Assembly: GCF_014851815.1 (NCBI RefSeq)
Contig: NZ_JACVAJ010000001.1
Span: forward strand, 1,116,001-1,180,000
Length of the DNA stretch: 64,000 nt
From: Pseudoxanthomonas sp. PXM01
Lineage (GTDB): Bacteria; Pseudomonadota; Gammaproteobacteria; Xanthomonadales; Xanthomonadaceae
Direction of reading: 5' to 3'
Shown here: positions 1-7,480 of the stretch, piece after piece
Position numbering within the stretch: position 1 is the first letter of the stretch
Layout of the letters: each line of letters opens with the position of its first letter
Notes under the pieces: generated by a model
Database searches by the model: none
Told to the model about the DNA's origin: nothing
The model's input: only the letters and a program-made list of their open reading frames with translations
Made by a program: the position numbers and the translations under genes

Positions 1-692
1 CTGACCAGCTTGATCTCGAACACGACGGCCACGTTCGGCGGGAAGCCGGTACGCGGGTCGGCGCCATAGGCCTTGTCTGGCGGCAACGCCACTTCCCACT
101 TGGCACCGGCCGGCATCTGCAGCAGCGCCTCTCGCATCGCCGGCATCTCGACGGCGCTGATCTTCAGGTCCTTCATCGGCTGCGCCGGGCGGGCTTCCGC
201 CGGACGCTGGCCGAACGGATACGGACCGGACACCAGCAGCTCGACCGTGCTGGCCTGCGTCGGCTTCGCACCGTTACCGTTCTCCATCACCTTGTAGGGC
301 ACGCCACTGGCCAGCGTCTTCACGCCCGCCTGACCCTTGTACTGGGCGATGAACTGGTCGCTCTTGGTCTTGTTCTCGCCGGCGACCTTGTCGTATTCGG
401 CCTTGGCCTGCTGGGCGCGGGACTGCTCGCGCTTCTGGAAGGCTTCCAGTGCCGGCTTCAGCTGGTCGGCCGTCAGGGCCGGCTGCTTCTTGGCGTAGGC
501 GTCCTGCAGGCCCTTCACCACGGAATTGATGTCCAGCTGCTCACCACGTGCGGTCAGTTCGGCAAGGTTGTTGCCGTAGTCGTAACCGAAGTAGTAGCTC
601 AGCTTGCCTTTCTCGGACGAGACGTCCTGGGCCAGGGCGCTACCGGCCATGGCGAATGCCGCAACAGCGACCGCAATCGAACGCAACTTCAT
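1..692 (-). CDS. FKBP-type peptidyl-prolyl isomerase family protein with FKBP N-terminal domain (3' end cut by window)
   Basis: The ATG at 692-690 follows a GGAGAG ribosome site and opens a Sec signal peptide (about 21 residues, ending GSALA before QDVSSEKGKLSYYFGYDYGNNLAE). The long charged helical part (about residues 25-115) resembles the FkpA/Mip dimerisation domain, so the protein should be a periplasmic or envelope-attached folding factor. The C-terminal half keeps FKBP-like pieces (GAKWEVALPPDKAYG, FPPNVAVVFEIKLV). The segment that normally carries the first FKBP strand and active-site aromatic and Asp residues reads differently (STVELLVSGPYPFGQRP), so isomerase activity is uncertain. 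About 230 residues are present and the C-terminus lies outside the window. It is divergent from the enoyl-CoA hydratase gene, with 166 bp between the two starts. Confidence 0.82.
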   Translation of the reverse strand, partial: MKLRSIAVAVAAFAMAGSALAQDVSSEKGKLSYYFGYDYGNNLAELTARGEQLDINSVVKGLQDAYAKKQPALTADQLKPALEAFQKREQSRAQQAKAEYDKVAGENKTKSDQFIAQYKGQAGVKTLASGVPYKVMENGNGAKPTQASTVELLVSGPYPFGQRPAEARPAQPMKDLKISAVEMPAMREALLQMPAGAKWEVALPPDKAYGADPRTGFPPNVAVVFEIKLV

Positions 693-858
693 CAACACAC
701 TCTCCGAAGATAGGGCGACGGCGGCATACCGTCTGGAATGGACGCGCTAGGATAGCCGCCGGGGCGCTTAACCGCCACTGACGACAGGCGGCTCTGACCG
801 GGCCTTGTCGGCAGAGTTCCGATTTCACCCAGAATTTACAAAAATCCCCGGAAAACCC

Positions 859-1641
859 ATGTCCGAACGCCTTGTCCTTGTCGCCGACGACGCCGGCATC
901 CGCCGCATCACCGTCAACCGTCCCGACAAACTGAATGCCCTCAATGCCGACACCCTGGACGCCCTGCAAACGGCGTTCGACGAGGCGGCGGCCGATGCCG
1001 CCGTGCGGGTCGTGGTGCTCACGGGCGCCGGCCCCAAAGCCTTCGTCGCTGGCGCCGACATCGCCGAGATGGCGGACCTGCGCCCGACCGAGGGCCGGGA
1101 TTTTTCGCTGCGCGGGCAGAAACTGATGCGCACCATCGAGACGCTGCCCAAGCCGGTGATCGCGATGGTCAACGGCTTCGCGCTCGGCGGCGGACTGGAA
1201 CTGGCGATGGGCTGCCACCTCCGCATCGCCGCGGACAGCGCCAAGGTCGGCCAGCCGGAAATCAACCTGGGCCTGATCCCGGGGTTCGGCGGCAGCCAGC
1301 GCCTGCTGCGCCTGGCCGGGCGGTCCGCCACGCTGGAGTTGTGCCTGCTCGGCACGCCGATTACGGCCGAGCGCGCACTGCAGCTGGGCATCGTCACCCG
1401 CGTGGTACCCGCGGCGGAGCTGGAGGCCGAAACCCTGAAGATCGCCACCCAGCTCGCCGCCTCGGCGCCACTCGCGCTGCGTGCGACGCTCGACGTGGTC
1501 AATATCGGCGGTGAGTGCGGCATCGAGGAAGGCCTCCAGTACGAGAGCGCGCAGTTCGGCCTGATGTTCGCGACCGACGATATGCGCGAAGGCACGCGCG
1601 CCTTCGTCGAGCGCCGCAAGCCTGCCTTCACCGGCCACTGA
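859..1641 (+). CDS. Enoyl-CoA hydratase/isomerase (crotonase) family protein
   Basis: A 260-residue crotonase-fold enzyme, predicted to hydrate trans-2-enoyl-CoA to 3-hydroxyacyl-CoA in fatty acid or related CoA-ester breakdown in the cytoplasm. Two oxyanion-hole regions are visible (AFVAGADIAEM near residues 61-71 and GFALGGGLELAMGC near 106-119). Both catalytic glutamates of true hydratases are present: E114 (GLELAMG) and E134 (VGQPEINLG), with the family's 20-residue spacing. The length is normal for a stand-alone hydratase. The ATG at 859 is chosen because the protein then starts directly at the crotonase fold; an upstream in-frame start at 805 would add an unconserved extension. The substrate cannot be told from sequence. 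The next gene follows by 15 bp. Confidence 0.9.
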   Translation: MSERLVLVADDAGIRRITVNRPDKLNALNADTLDALQTAFDEAAADAAVRVVVLTGAGPKAFVAGADIAEMADLRPTEGRDFSLRGQKLMRTIETLPKPVIAMVNGFALGGGLELAMGCHLRIAADSAKVGQPEINLGLIPGFGGSQRLLRLAGRSATLELCLLGTPITAERALQLGIVTRVVPAAELEAETLKIATQLAASAPLALRATLDVVNIGGECGIEEGLQYESAQFGLMFATDDMREGTRAFVERRKPAFTGH

Positions 1642-1656
1642 AACGCGGCGATACGC

Positions 1657-2022
1657 GTGACCATCCCGTCCTGCCCCTGTTGCGACCAGGCACGCGCACT
1701 GCATGCCCTGCTCATGACCAGTGACGTCGATGCCGCGATCGAGGCAGGACTGATGACCTTCCAGGCCTGCGGCTGCGCGGACGGCAGCATTGCTGAAGTG
1801 ATGCAGGTCCAGCAGCGCCTGCGCACGGCATGGGATGCGCGGGAACGCTACCGGCAGCGCGGGGCCAGGCTGGCGCGGCGCGCAGAGGAGCGGGACGCGC
1901 GCCGGTTGAAGGCCACCGAGGTGACGGACAGCGTCCAGCCTCCTCGCCCTGCCCTGCCGACCGGTGCGGCCGCGATCCTTGCGCGCGCCAAGGCCAAGGC
2001 GGCCGAAAGGATGAAGCCATGA
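1657..2022 (+). CDS. Small Cys-rich hypothetical protein upstream of nth
   Basis: A 121-residue protein starting at GTG 1657. The N-terminal third carries a CPCC motif (residues 6-9) and a second cluster CGC (about 38-40), which together could bind zinc or form a redox site. The rest is an Arg/Ala/Glu-rich helical segment ending in an Ala/Lys-rich tail. There is no signal peptide or membrane segment. Its stop codon overlaps the start of nth (ATGA, 2019-2022), so the two are translationally coupled, which suggests co-expression with endonuclease III. I do not recognise a characterised family. The coupling supports a real gene, but a DNA-repair role is only inference from position. Confidence 0.65.
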   Translation: MTIPSCPCCDQARALHALLMTSDVDAAIEAGLMTFQACGCADGSIAEVMQVQQRLRTAWDARERYRQRGARLARRAEERDARRLKATEVTDSVQPPRPALPTGAAAILARAKAKAAERMKP

Positions 2023-2684
2023 CGGCGCCCCCCCGGCGCAGCGCCACGCTGACGCGCGCCGAGGTCGTCGAGCTGTTCTCGCGCCTGCGCGAACTCAATC
2101 CCAAGCCGACCACCGAACTGGAGTACCGCACGCCTTTCGAACTGCTGGTCGCAGTGACGTTGTCGGCGCAGGCGACCGACGTGGGCGTCAACAAGGCGAC
2201 AAGGCGACTGTTCCCGGTAGCCAACACGCCGGCGGCGATCCTCGCGCTGGGCGAGGACGGACTGAAGAAGTACATCTCGACCATCGGCCTGTTCAACGCG
2301 AAAGCGAAGAACGTCATCGCCACGTGCCGCATCCTGATCGACGAACACGGCGGCGAAGTGCCGCGTTCGCGCGAAGCGCTGGAAGCGCTGCCAGGTGTCG
2401 GTCGGAAGACCGCGAACGTGGTGATGAACACCGCGTTCGGCGAACCGACCATTGCGGTGGACACGCATATCTTCCGCGTCTCCAACCGCACCGGCCTGGC
2501 GCCCGGCAAGGATGTACGCGCGGTGGAGGACCGGCTGCTGAAGGTGGTGCCGTCGGAGTTTATGCAGGACGCGCATCACTGGCTGATCCTGCATGGGCGC
2601 TACGTGTGCAAGGCGCGCAAGCCCGACTGCCCGCAGTGCGTGATCCGCGATCTCTGCCGGTTCAAGGAAAAGACCGCCGCCTGA
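2019..2684 (+). CDS. nth: Endonuclease III (DNA glycosylase/AP lyase)
   Basis: A 221-residue base-excision repair enzyme that removes oxidised pyrimidines and cleaves at abasic sites. The helix-hairpin-helix is LPGVGRKTANVV with catalytic lysine K130; the catalytic aspartate is D148 in AVDTHIFR. The [4Fe-4S] cluster ligands C197, C204, C207 and C213 follow the C-x6-C-x2-C-x5-C spacing of Nth. The ATG at 2019 overlaps the preceding stop by 4 bp and gives the usual N-terminus and length. It converges with the M28 peptidase gene, with only about 25 bp between the stop codons and no clear terminator. Confidence 0.96.
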   Translation: MTAPPRRSATLTRAEVVELFSRLRELNPKPTTELEYRTPFELLVAVTLSAQATDVGVNKATRRLFPVANTPAAILALGEDGLKKYISTIGLFNAKAKNVIATCRILIDEHGGEVPRSREALEALPGVGRKTANVVMNTAFGEPTIAVDTHIFRVSNRTGLAPGKDVRAVEDRLLKVVPSEFMQDAHHWLILHGRYVCKARKPDCPQCVIRDLCRFKEKTAA

Positions 2685-2709
2685 TGCGGCAGCGGTCCTC
2701 CGTCACTGC

Positions 2710-4326
2710 CTATTGTGCGTCCCGCTCGATGAAGGGTTTGCGCGGCAGCCGCTCCTCGCGCATCGCAGCGTGGTACGCGAACGAAGCGATGATCGCCGCC
2801 GCCTGCTTCAGGTCTTCCGGCACCACGTGGTCGTAGGTGTCCAGGTGGGTGTGGTGCACGTGGGTGAAGTAGTCCGCCGGATCCTGCACGAACTGGAAGC
2901 CCGGGAGGCCGACGCGATCGAACGAGATGTGGTCGGTGCTGCCGGTGTTGCGGGTGGTGACGATGCTCGCGCCGAGGTCGTTGAACGGCTCCAGCCACGC
3001 CTTGAAGATCGGCACGGCGGCATGGTTCTCCTGCGCATAGATGCCGCGGATGCGGCCGGTGCCGTTGTCGAAGTTGAAATAGGTCGAGAAGCGGTCGTAG
3101 CCGCGCCGGCGCTGCAGCGGACCGGTCCCGCGCTGGTAAGCGCGCGGCAGCGCCTTCTGTTCCGGATCGGTGGGTTCCGGATAGTCGGCCATATGCTTCG
3201 CGACGTAGCCCGCGGATCCATGCAGGCCCTGCTCTTCGCCACCCCACAACGCCAGGCGGATCGTGCGCCGCGGTTTCGCGCCGATCGTCTTGAGGATGCG
3301 CATGGCTTCCATCATCACGACCACGCCGGCGCCGTTGTCGCTGGCGCCGGTACCGGTATGCCAGGAATCCAGGTGCGCGCCGATGATCACCACTTCGTCC
3401 GCCTTCCCACTGCCGGGGATCTCGGCGAAGGTGTTGGTGGCGGGCAGATCCTGTTCGCTGGTGAACGCGGAATCCACGTCGATGCGCAGGCGCACCGGCT
3501 GCTTGCCCTGCACCGCACGCACCAGCGGGTTGTAGTGCTCGGCCGGCAGGACCAGTTCGGTCACGCCGACGGGTTCGCCGGCCTTGCGCGCGCCACCGCC
3601 GGTCGCGCGGATGATGCCGTTGTCCCAGGAGCTGATCGACAGCGTGGCCAGCACGCCCTCCTCGGCGAGGAAGGTGTTCAGCGCCTTGCTCAGTGCGGTC
3701 CGCTTGCGGTACTCGTCCAGGCGCTTCTGTTGTGCGTCGGGCGCAGCGTCTTCCGGCGTCGGGAAGGTCTGCAGTTCGCCCAGCTCGGCGGCGGTGTAGC
3801 GGCGGAAGTCGGTCTTTTCGGACGGCTTGTAGGCGCGCGCCTCGTCGACCAGCACGATGCGTCCGCGCAGCTTGCCGCGCTGCTTCTCGATGTCCTCCAG
3901 CGTCTTGAACGACGCCAGCACCACCTCGCCTTCGACCGGACCGTCGGTCCCACGCGTCCATGCCTTGGGCAGCGCGTGCACCGGCAACTGGCGCGGCGAC
4001 AGCATTTCCACGCGCGACGCGCGGAACGCCCAGCCGCGGCCGAACGCCGGGTCGTAGACCTCGTCGTGGACGTTGGACAGGCCCCAGCCGGACAGCTTGC
4101 CGCGCGCCCAGGCGCTGGCCTGCGTGTAGTTGGGCGAGTTGGTCAGCCGCGGCCCGATGGTCTCGGTCAGCTCCTTCAGGTTCGCGGCGGCCTGCGAGCG
4201 ATGGAGCGCCTCGCTACGGATCTTCGCCACCATGTCCAGGTCGACCGGCTCGGCGGCCTGTACCGGCCCCGCCATCGACATCCCCGCCCACAACGCCACC
4301 GCTGCAACACACGCCAAATGCTTCAC
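2710..4326 (-). CDS. Secreted M28-family metallo-aminopeptidase with PA-like domain
   Basis: A 538-residue protein from GTG 4326, preceded by AGGGGG; a second GTG immediately upstream (4329) is possible. The signal peptide runs to about residue 24 (GPVQA before AEPVDLDMVAK), so it is exported. The region around residues 130-270 resembles the protease-associated insert. The di-zinc catalytic domain follows: HLDSW near residue 317, SDNGAG near 330, and EEQGLHGS near 360 with the general-base and ligand glutamates. A late histidine segment (THVHHTHLDTYDHV) supplies further ligands. The family removes N-terminal residues from peptides in the periplasm or outside the cell. It lies downstream of the porin gene on the same strand but behind a strong hairpin, so it is probably transcribed separately. 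Confidence 0.9.
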   Translation of the reverse strand: MKHLACVAAVALWAGMSMAGPVQAAEPVDLDMVAKIRSEALHRSQAAANLKELTETIGPRLTNSPNYTQASAWARGKLSGWGLSNVHDEVYDPAFGRGWAFRASRVEMLSPRQLPVHALPKAWTRGTDGPVEGEVVLASFKTLEDIEKQRGKLRGRIVLVDEARAYKPSEKTDFRRYTAAELGELQTFPTPEDAAPDAQQKRLDEYRKRTALSKALNTFLAEEGVLATLSISSWDNGIIRATGGGARKAGEPVGVTELVLPAEHYNPLVRAVQGKQPVRLRIDVDSAFTSEQDLPATNTFAEIPGSGKADEVVIIGAHLDSWHTGTGASDNGAGVVVMMEAMRILKTIGAKPRRTIRLALWGGEEQGLHGSAGYVAKHMADYPEPTDPEQKALPRAYQRGTGPLQRRRGYDRFSTYFNFDNGTGRIRGIYAQENHAAVPIFKAWLEPFNDLGASIVTTRNTGSTDHISFDRVGLPGFQFVQDPADYFTHVHHTHLDTYDHVVPEDLKQAAAIIASFAYHAAMREERLPRKPFIERDAQ

Positions 4327-4459
4327 CACGCCCCCTGGTTCTGGAAGGATCCCCATCCCTCGGCCACAGGGACAGGTGCCCGGGCCGTCCCCCAGTGTCT
4401 CCGTGTGGAGCGCGACGGACCCCTGCCAATGGTCATGGTCGTCCGGATCCGGATTCCGG

Positions 4460-4494
4460 AAACGACAAGGCCCGGGATGCGATCCCGGGCCTTG
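4460..4494 (-). terminator. Strong hairpin downstream of the porin gene
   Basis: A 13-bp perfect inverted repeat (4466-4478 with 4482-4494, 3-nt loop GCG; core GGCCCGGGAT) lies about 40 bp past the porin stop. The following tract on the minus strand is only moderately T-rich (TCGTTTCC). It is probably an intrinsic terminator or a 3'-end-stabilising hairpin that separates the porin from the M28 peptidase. Confidence 0.5.
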
Positions 4495-4531
4495 CGTTCG
4501 CACGGTGGCGGCAAGCTGCCGCGTCCCGTGG

Positions 4532-5830
4532 TTACCAGGCGAACTGCGTGCGCAGCGCGTACTGGGCGGTCTCGTCACCGGTGACTTCGTTGTCACCCTG
4601 CGTGTAGTTGAACATGAAGCGCAGGTTCGGGTTGACGTAGTAGTTCATGCCGAGGATCCAGCTGGTGACCTCGCGGTTCAGCGTCTCGTTCTCGACGTAG
4701 TCATAGCGCGCGGTCAACTCCCACAGACCCTTGTCGACGACCTTCGGCGACGCGAACACGCCGGTGGCGGCCTTGTAACCCTTGTGCCCGCCGTTGAGCA
4801 TGAAGCTGCCCTGCACGTAGTAGCTGGTCACGTCCTGGTCGCGGCCGAGCGGCTGGCCGAAGGTGGCATCGGCGTACTCGGCCTGGAAGAAGGCCGGACC
4901 GAACGAGCCGGCGGCTTCCAGCGCGTAGACGCTGACTTCGTTGCGGCTGGCGCCGGTGGTGGTAGCGATGGTCTGCGACGGACCACGACGGCCGGCGTAG
5001 TTGGACGTGGCGACCAGATCGGCCGAGCCGTTGTTGGCGTTTTCGTAGCTGTACCAGCCACCGACGTGCAGCGTGCTGTTGTCGGTGTTGATCGGCGCCC
5101 AGGTCACGCGACCGGCGTAGCCCATGCCCTCGTTGCGGGCCGCAGCCGCGCCGCGCAGGTTGAACACGCTCAGGCCGGCGGTGTAGTTCTCGCCGGCGCG
5201 CTGGTAGCCCACGCCCTGCTGGAACTGGCGGCTGGAGAACAGGCCGGTGGCGGAGACGAACGGACGCTCCATGGTCAGCAGTTCGTTGGAGCTGGTCAGC
5301 TCTTCCATCGCGCGGTACGGCTTGAAGTGACCGATGGTGAACTTGCCGCCCAGCGCGGACTTGGCGATGTAGGCATCGCGCAGGCCGTCGAGGTTGGTGC
5401 CGGCGCCGAAGTCCTGCTCCATCTTGTATTCCCAGCCGTAGGCCTTGCCGGCGAGGGTCAGGCGCGCGCGGCGGAACTCGGTGGTGCCGGTGGTGCTGGC
5501 GATGTCGCGGTCGAACGCGTAGGTGTCGAAGTGGATGCGGCCGCCGACGGTGGCTTCGAACTTGCCGTCGGCCGAGGTGACCTTGATGCCGCCCTTGGTG
5601 TCGATCTTCGGCGAGCCCGTGGTGATCTTGTCCAGCGCCGCGGCCGTGTCGAGGTTGACGTCGGACTGCGCGTCGGTGCGATCTTCCAGTTCGGCCACCT
5701 TGGCCGACAGCGCTTCCAGCTGCGCCTTCAGTTCGGCGATCGTCTGATCGCGGGAGTCGGCGGCGGACGCCGAGAAGCTGGTGCTGCCCATGGCGACGGC
5801 GAGCGCGGCGGCCAGGAGGGAATAACGCAT
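4532..5830 (-). CDS. Phosphate-selective porin, OprP/OprO family
   Basis: A 432-residue outer-membrane beta-barrel. The ATG at 5830 follows GGAGAGTCACC. The signal peptide ends near residue 24 (SFSASA before ADSRDQ). A short coiled coil (about residues 28-55, Gln/Glu/Leu heptads) precedes the barrel, as in OprP/OprO trimers. The last residue is an aromatic Trp (RTQFAW), the usual C-terminal signal for the BAM machinery. It should let phosphate or polyphosphate across the outer membrane to the PstS proteins encoded divergently. A four-heptamer Pho box at 5957-5996 points toward it, so PhoB control is likely. Confidence 0.9.
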   Translation of the reverse strand: MRYSLLAAALAVAMGSTSFSASAADSRDQTIAELKAQLEALSAKVAELEDRTDAQSDVNLDTAAALDKITTGSPKIDTKGGIKVTSADGKFEATVGGRIHFDTYAFDRDIASTTGTTEFRRARLTLAGKAYGWEYKMEQDFGAGTNLDGLRDAYIAKSALGGKFTIGHFKPYRAMEELTSSNELLTMERPFVSATGLFSSRQFQQGVGYQRAGENYTAGLSVFNLRGAAAARNEGMGYAGRVTWAPINTDNSTLHVGGWYSYENANNGSADLVATSNYAGRRGPSQTIATTTGASRNEVSVYALEAAGSFGPAFFQAEYADATFGQPLGRDQDVTSYYVQGSFMLNGGHKGYKAATGVFASPKVVDKGLWELTARYDYVENETLNREVTSWILGMNYYVNPNLRFMFNYTQGDNEVTGDETAQYALRTQFAW

Positions 5831-5956
5831 GGTGACTCTCCGAGTGGAAGTAGAAGTAAGAGCGCAGGCTTCGTGGGCGCCCTGCTTCGCTTCCGAGATG
5901 ACCTTCGGAAATCATTAAGCGCCCGTCAAAGATGCGCTAAAGGATGGGAGTGAAAT

Positions 5957-5996
5957 CTTGCAGTCACATGTGAGTTTCGTGACCGTGATGTGACAG
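5957..5996 (-). promoter_or_regulatory. Pho box array for the porin gene (four heptamers)
   Basis: Read on the minus strand, four 7-mers occur at exact 11-bp steps: CTGTCAC (5996-5990), CGGTCAC (5985-5979), CTCACAT (5974-5968) and CTGCAAG (5963-5957). They resemble the PhoB heptamer CTGTNAT with 4-bp A/T-rich spacers. The array ends about 127 bp before the porin ATG. The intergenic region 5831-6258 otherwise shows only the oppositely directed array at 6147-6197. Confidence 0.72.
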
Positions 5997-6146
5997 AGCA
6001 CGCGCAAGCACCGCGAGCACCCGCGATCCACGGATGACCTCTCCTATATATGCGTCGCGAGACATCCGATCGCATCCGTCCCGCGTGCGACACCCGACAT
6101 GCCCGCCTCTAGCGCCGCACAGCGCAGGCGGGCGGGGATCCGCCCG

Positions 6147-6197
6147 GCGTCACGCGACTGTCGCAATGCCGACACCGGGCTGTCACACAAACGTCGT
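6147..6197 (+). promoter_or_regulatory. Pho box array for the first pstS gene (five heptamers)
   Basis: Heptamers GCGTCAC (6147), CTGTCGC (6158), CCGACAC (6169), CTGTCAC (6180) and ACGTCGT (6191) are spaced exactly 11 bp apart. The second and fourth match the PhoB half-site best. The array ends about 60 bp before the pstS start codon. Confidence 0.65.
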
Positions 6198-6258
6198 GGA
6201 ATGGCCACCCAACGGGCATGCCCCGTCCTTCCACCCTGCCTTCTCCCAGGAGATTTCC

Positions 6259-7272
6259 GTGCTCAACTCGATCAAATCCCGCGTCGCGCTGCTCGCGCTC
6301 GCCTCGGCCTTCTCGGCGCAGGCGTTCGCCGCCGACGTGACCGGCGCCGGTGCGTCGTTCGTGTACCCGGTGATGACCAAGTGGTCCGCCGACTACGCCA
6401 AGTCCACCAACAACCGCGTCAACTACCAGTCGATCGGTTCGGGCGGCGGTATCGCGCAGATCAAGGCGGGCACGGTGGACTTCGGTTCGTCCGACGCCCC
6501 GCTGAAGCCGGAAGAACTGGCCAAGTACGGCCTGGCGCAGTTCCCGTCGGTGATCGGCGGCGTGGTGCCGGTGCTGAACGTGGCCGGCCTGAAGCCGGGC
6601 CAGCTGAAGCTGGACGGCCCGACCCTGGCCAACATCTTCCTGGGCACGATCAAGACCTGGAACGACCCGGCCATCGCCGCCCTGAACCCGGGCGTCACCC
6701 TGCCGGCGCAGCGCATCACCGTCGTCCGTCGCTCGGACGGCTCGGGCACCACCTTCAACTTCGTCAACTACCTGTCCAAGGTCAGCCCGGAGTGGAAGAG
6801 CAAGGTCGGTGAAGGCACCACGGTGCAGTGGCCGACCGGCGTGGGCGGCAAGGGCAACGAAGGCGTCGCCGCGTACGTGAAGCAGATCAAGGGCGGCATC
6901 GGCTATGTCGAACTGTCCTACGCGCTGCAGAACAAGATGTCGTACGCCAGCCTGAAGAACGCCGCTGGCCAGTTCGTGCAGCCGAGCGAAGAGAGCTTCG
7001 CCGCCGCGGCCGCCAGCGCCGAGTGGGGCAAGTCGAAGGACTTCTACCTGGTGATGACCAACGCCCCGGGCGCGCAGTCCTGGCCGATCACCGCCACCAA
7101 CTTCATCCTGATGTACAAGGCGCCGAAGAAGGGCAACAAGGACGCCCGCGACTTCTTCCGCTGGGTCTACGCCAACGGCGACGCCCAGGCCAAGTCGCTC
7201 GACTACGTGCCGCTGCCGCCGGCGCTGGTCCAGCAGATCGAGACCTACTGGAAGGCCAACCTGAAGTACTGA
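6259..7272 (+). CDS. pstS: Phosphate ABC transporter substrate-binding protein PstS (soluble copy)
   Basis: A 337-residue periplasmic phosphate-binding protein starting at GTG 6259, behind CCAGGAGA. The Sec signal peptide (about 22 residues) ends SAQAFA before ADVTGAGASFVYP, with no lipobox, so this copy is free in the periplasm. PstS phosphate-site motifs are visible: TGAGASF, IGSGGGIAQI, VDFGSSDAPL and RRSDGSGTTF. It delivers phosphate to PstC-PstA. A second pstS of very similar sequence follows, separated by a terminator and its own Pho box, so the two can be expressed at different levels. Confidence 0.95.
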   Translation: MLNSIKSRVALLALASAFSAQAFAADVTGAGASFVYPVMTKWSADYAKSTNNRVNYQSIGSGGGIAQIKAGTVDFGSSDAPLKPEELAKYGLAQFPSVIGGVVPVLNVAGLKPGQLKLDGPTLANIFLGTIKTWNDPAIAALNPGVTLPAQRITVVRRSDGSGTTFNFVNYLSKVSPEWKSKVGEGTTVQWPTGVGGKGNEGVAAYVKQIKGGIGYVELSYALQNKMSYASLKNAAGQFVQPSEESFAAAAASAEWGKSKDFYLVMTNAPGAQSWPITATNFILMYKAPKKGNKDARDFFRWVYANGDAQAKSLDYVPLPPALVQQIETYWKANLKY

Positions 7273-7340
7273 TCGCTCCCGTCGGCACGGATCTCTCCCG
7301 TGCCGGCCCGATGGGGCGTTCCTCCCGCGCCACATCACCG

Positions 7341-7366
7341 GGCGGGCCTTCGGGCCCGCCTTTTTT
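7341..7366 (+). terminator. Intrinsic terminator after first pstS
   Basis: An 8-bp GC stem (GGCGGGCC at 7341-7348 with GGCCCGCC at 7353-7360) is closed by a TTCG tetraloop and followed by six Ts. It is a textbook rho-independent terminator. Confidence 0.9.
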
Positions 7367-7412
7367 GTTGGGCGCCGCTCCGCCCGTCGTCGCATGACAG
7401 CGCGAGATGGCG

Positions 7413-7441
7413 ATGTCATCACGCTGTAACAAAAACATCAT
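7413..7441 (+). promoter_or_regulatory. Pho box for second pstS
   Basis: Heptamers ATGTCAT (7413), CTGTAAC (7424) and ACATCAT (7435) are at 11-bp steps, with spacers CACG and AAAA. The array lies 40 bp before the second pstS ATG and has nearly the same core as the site before pstC at 8614. An oppositely oriented perfect CTGTCAT is also present at 7394-7400. Confidence 0.75.
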
Positions 7442-7480
7442 TTCATAGCGTGGATCACAAACGACCCGTCCGGAGACTCC

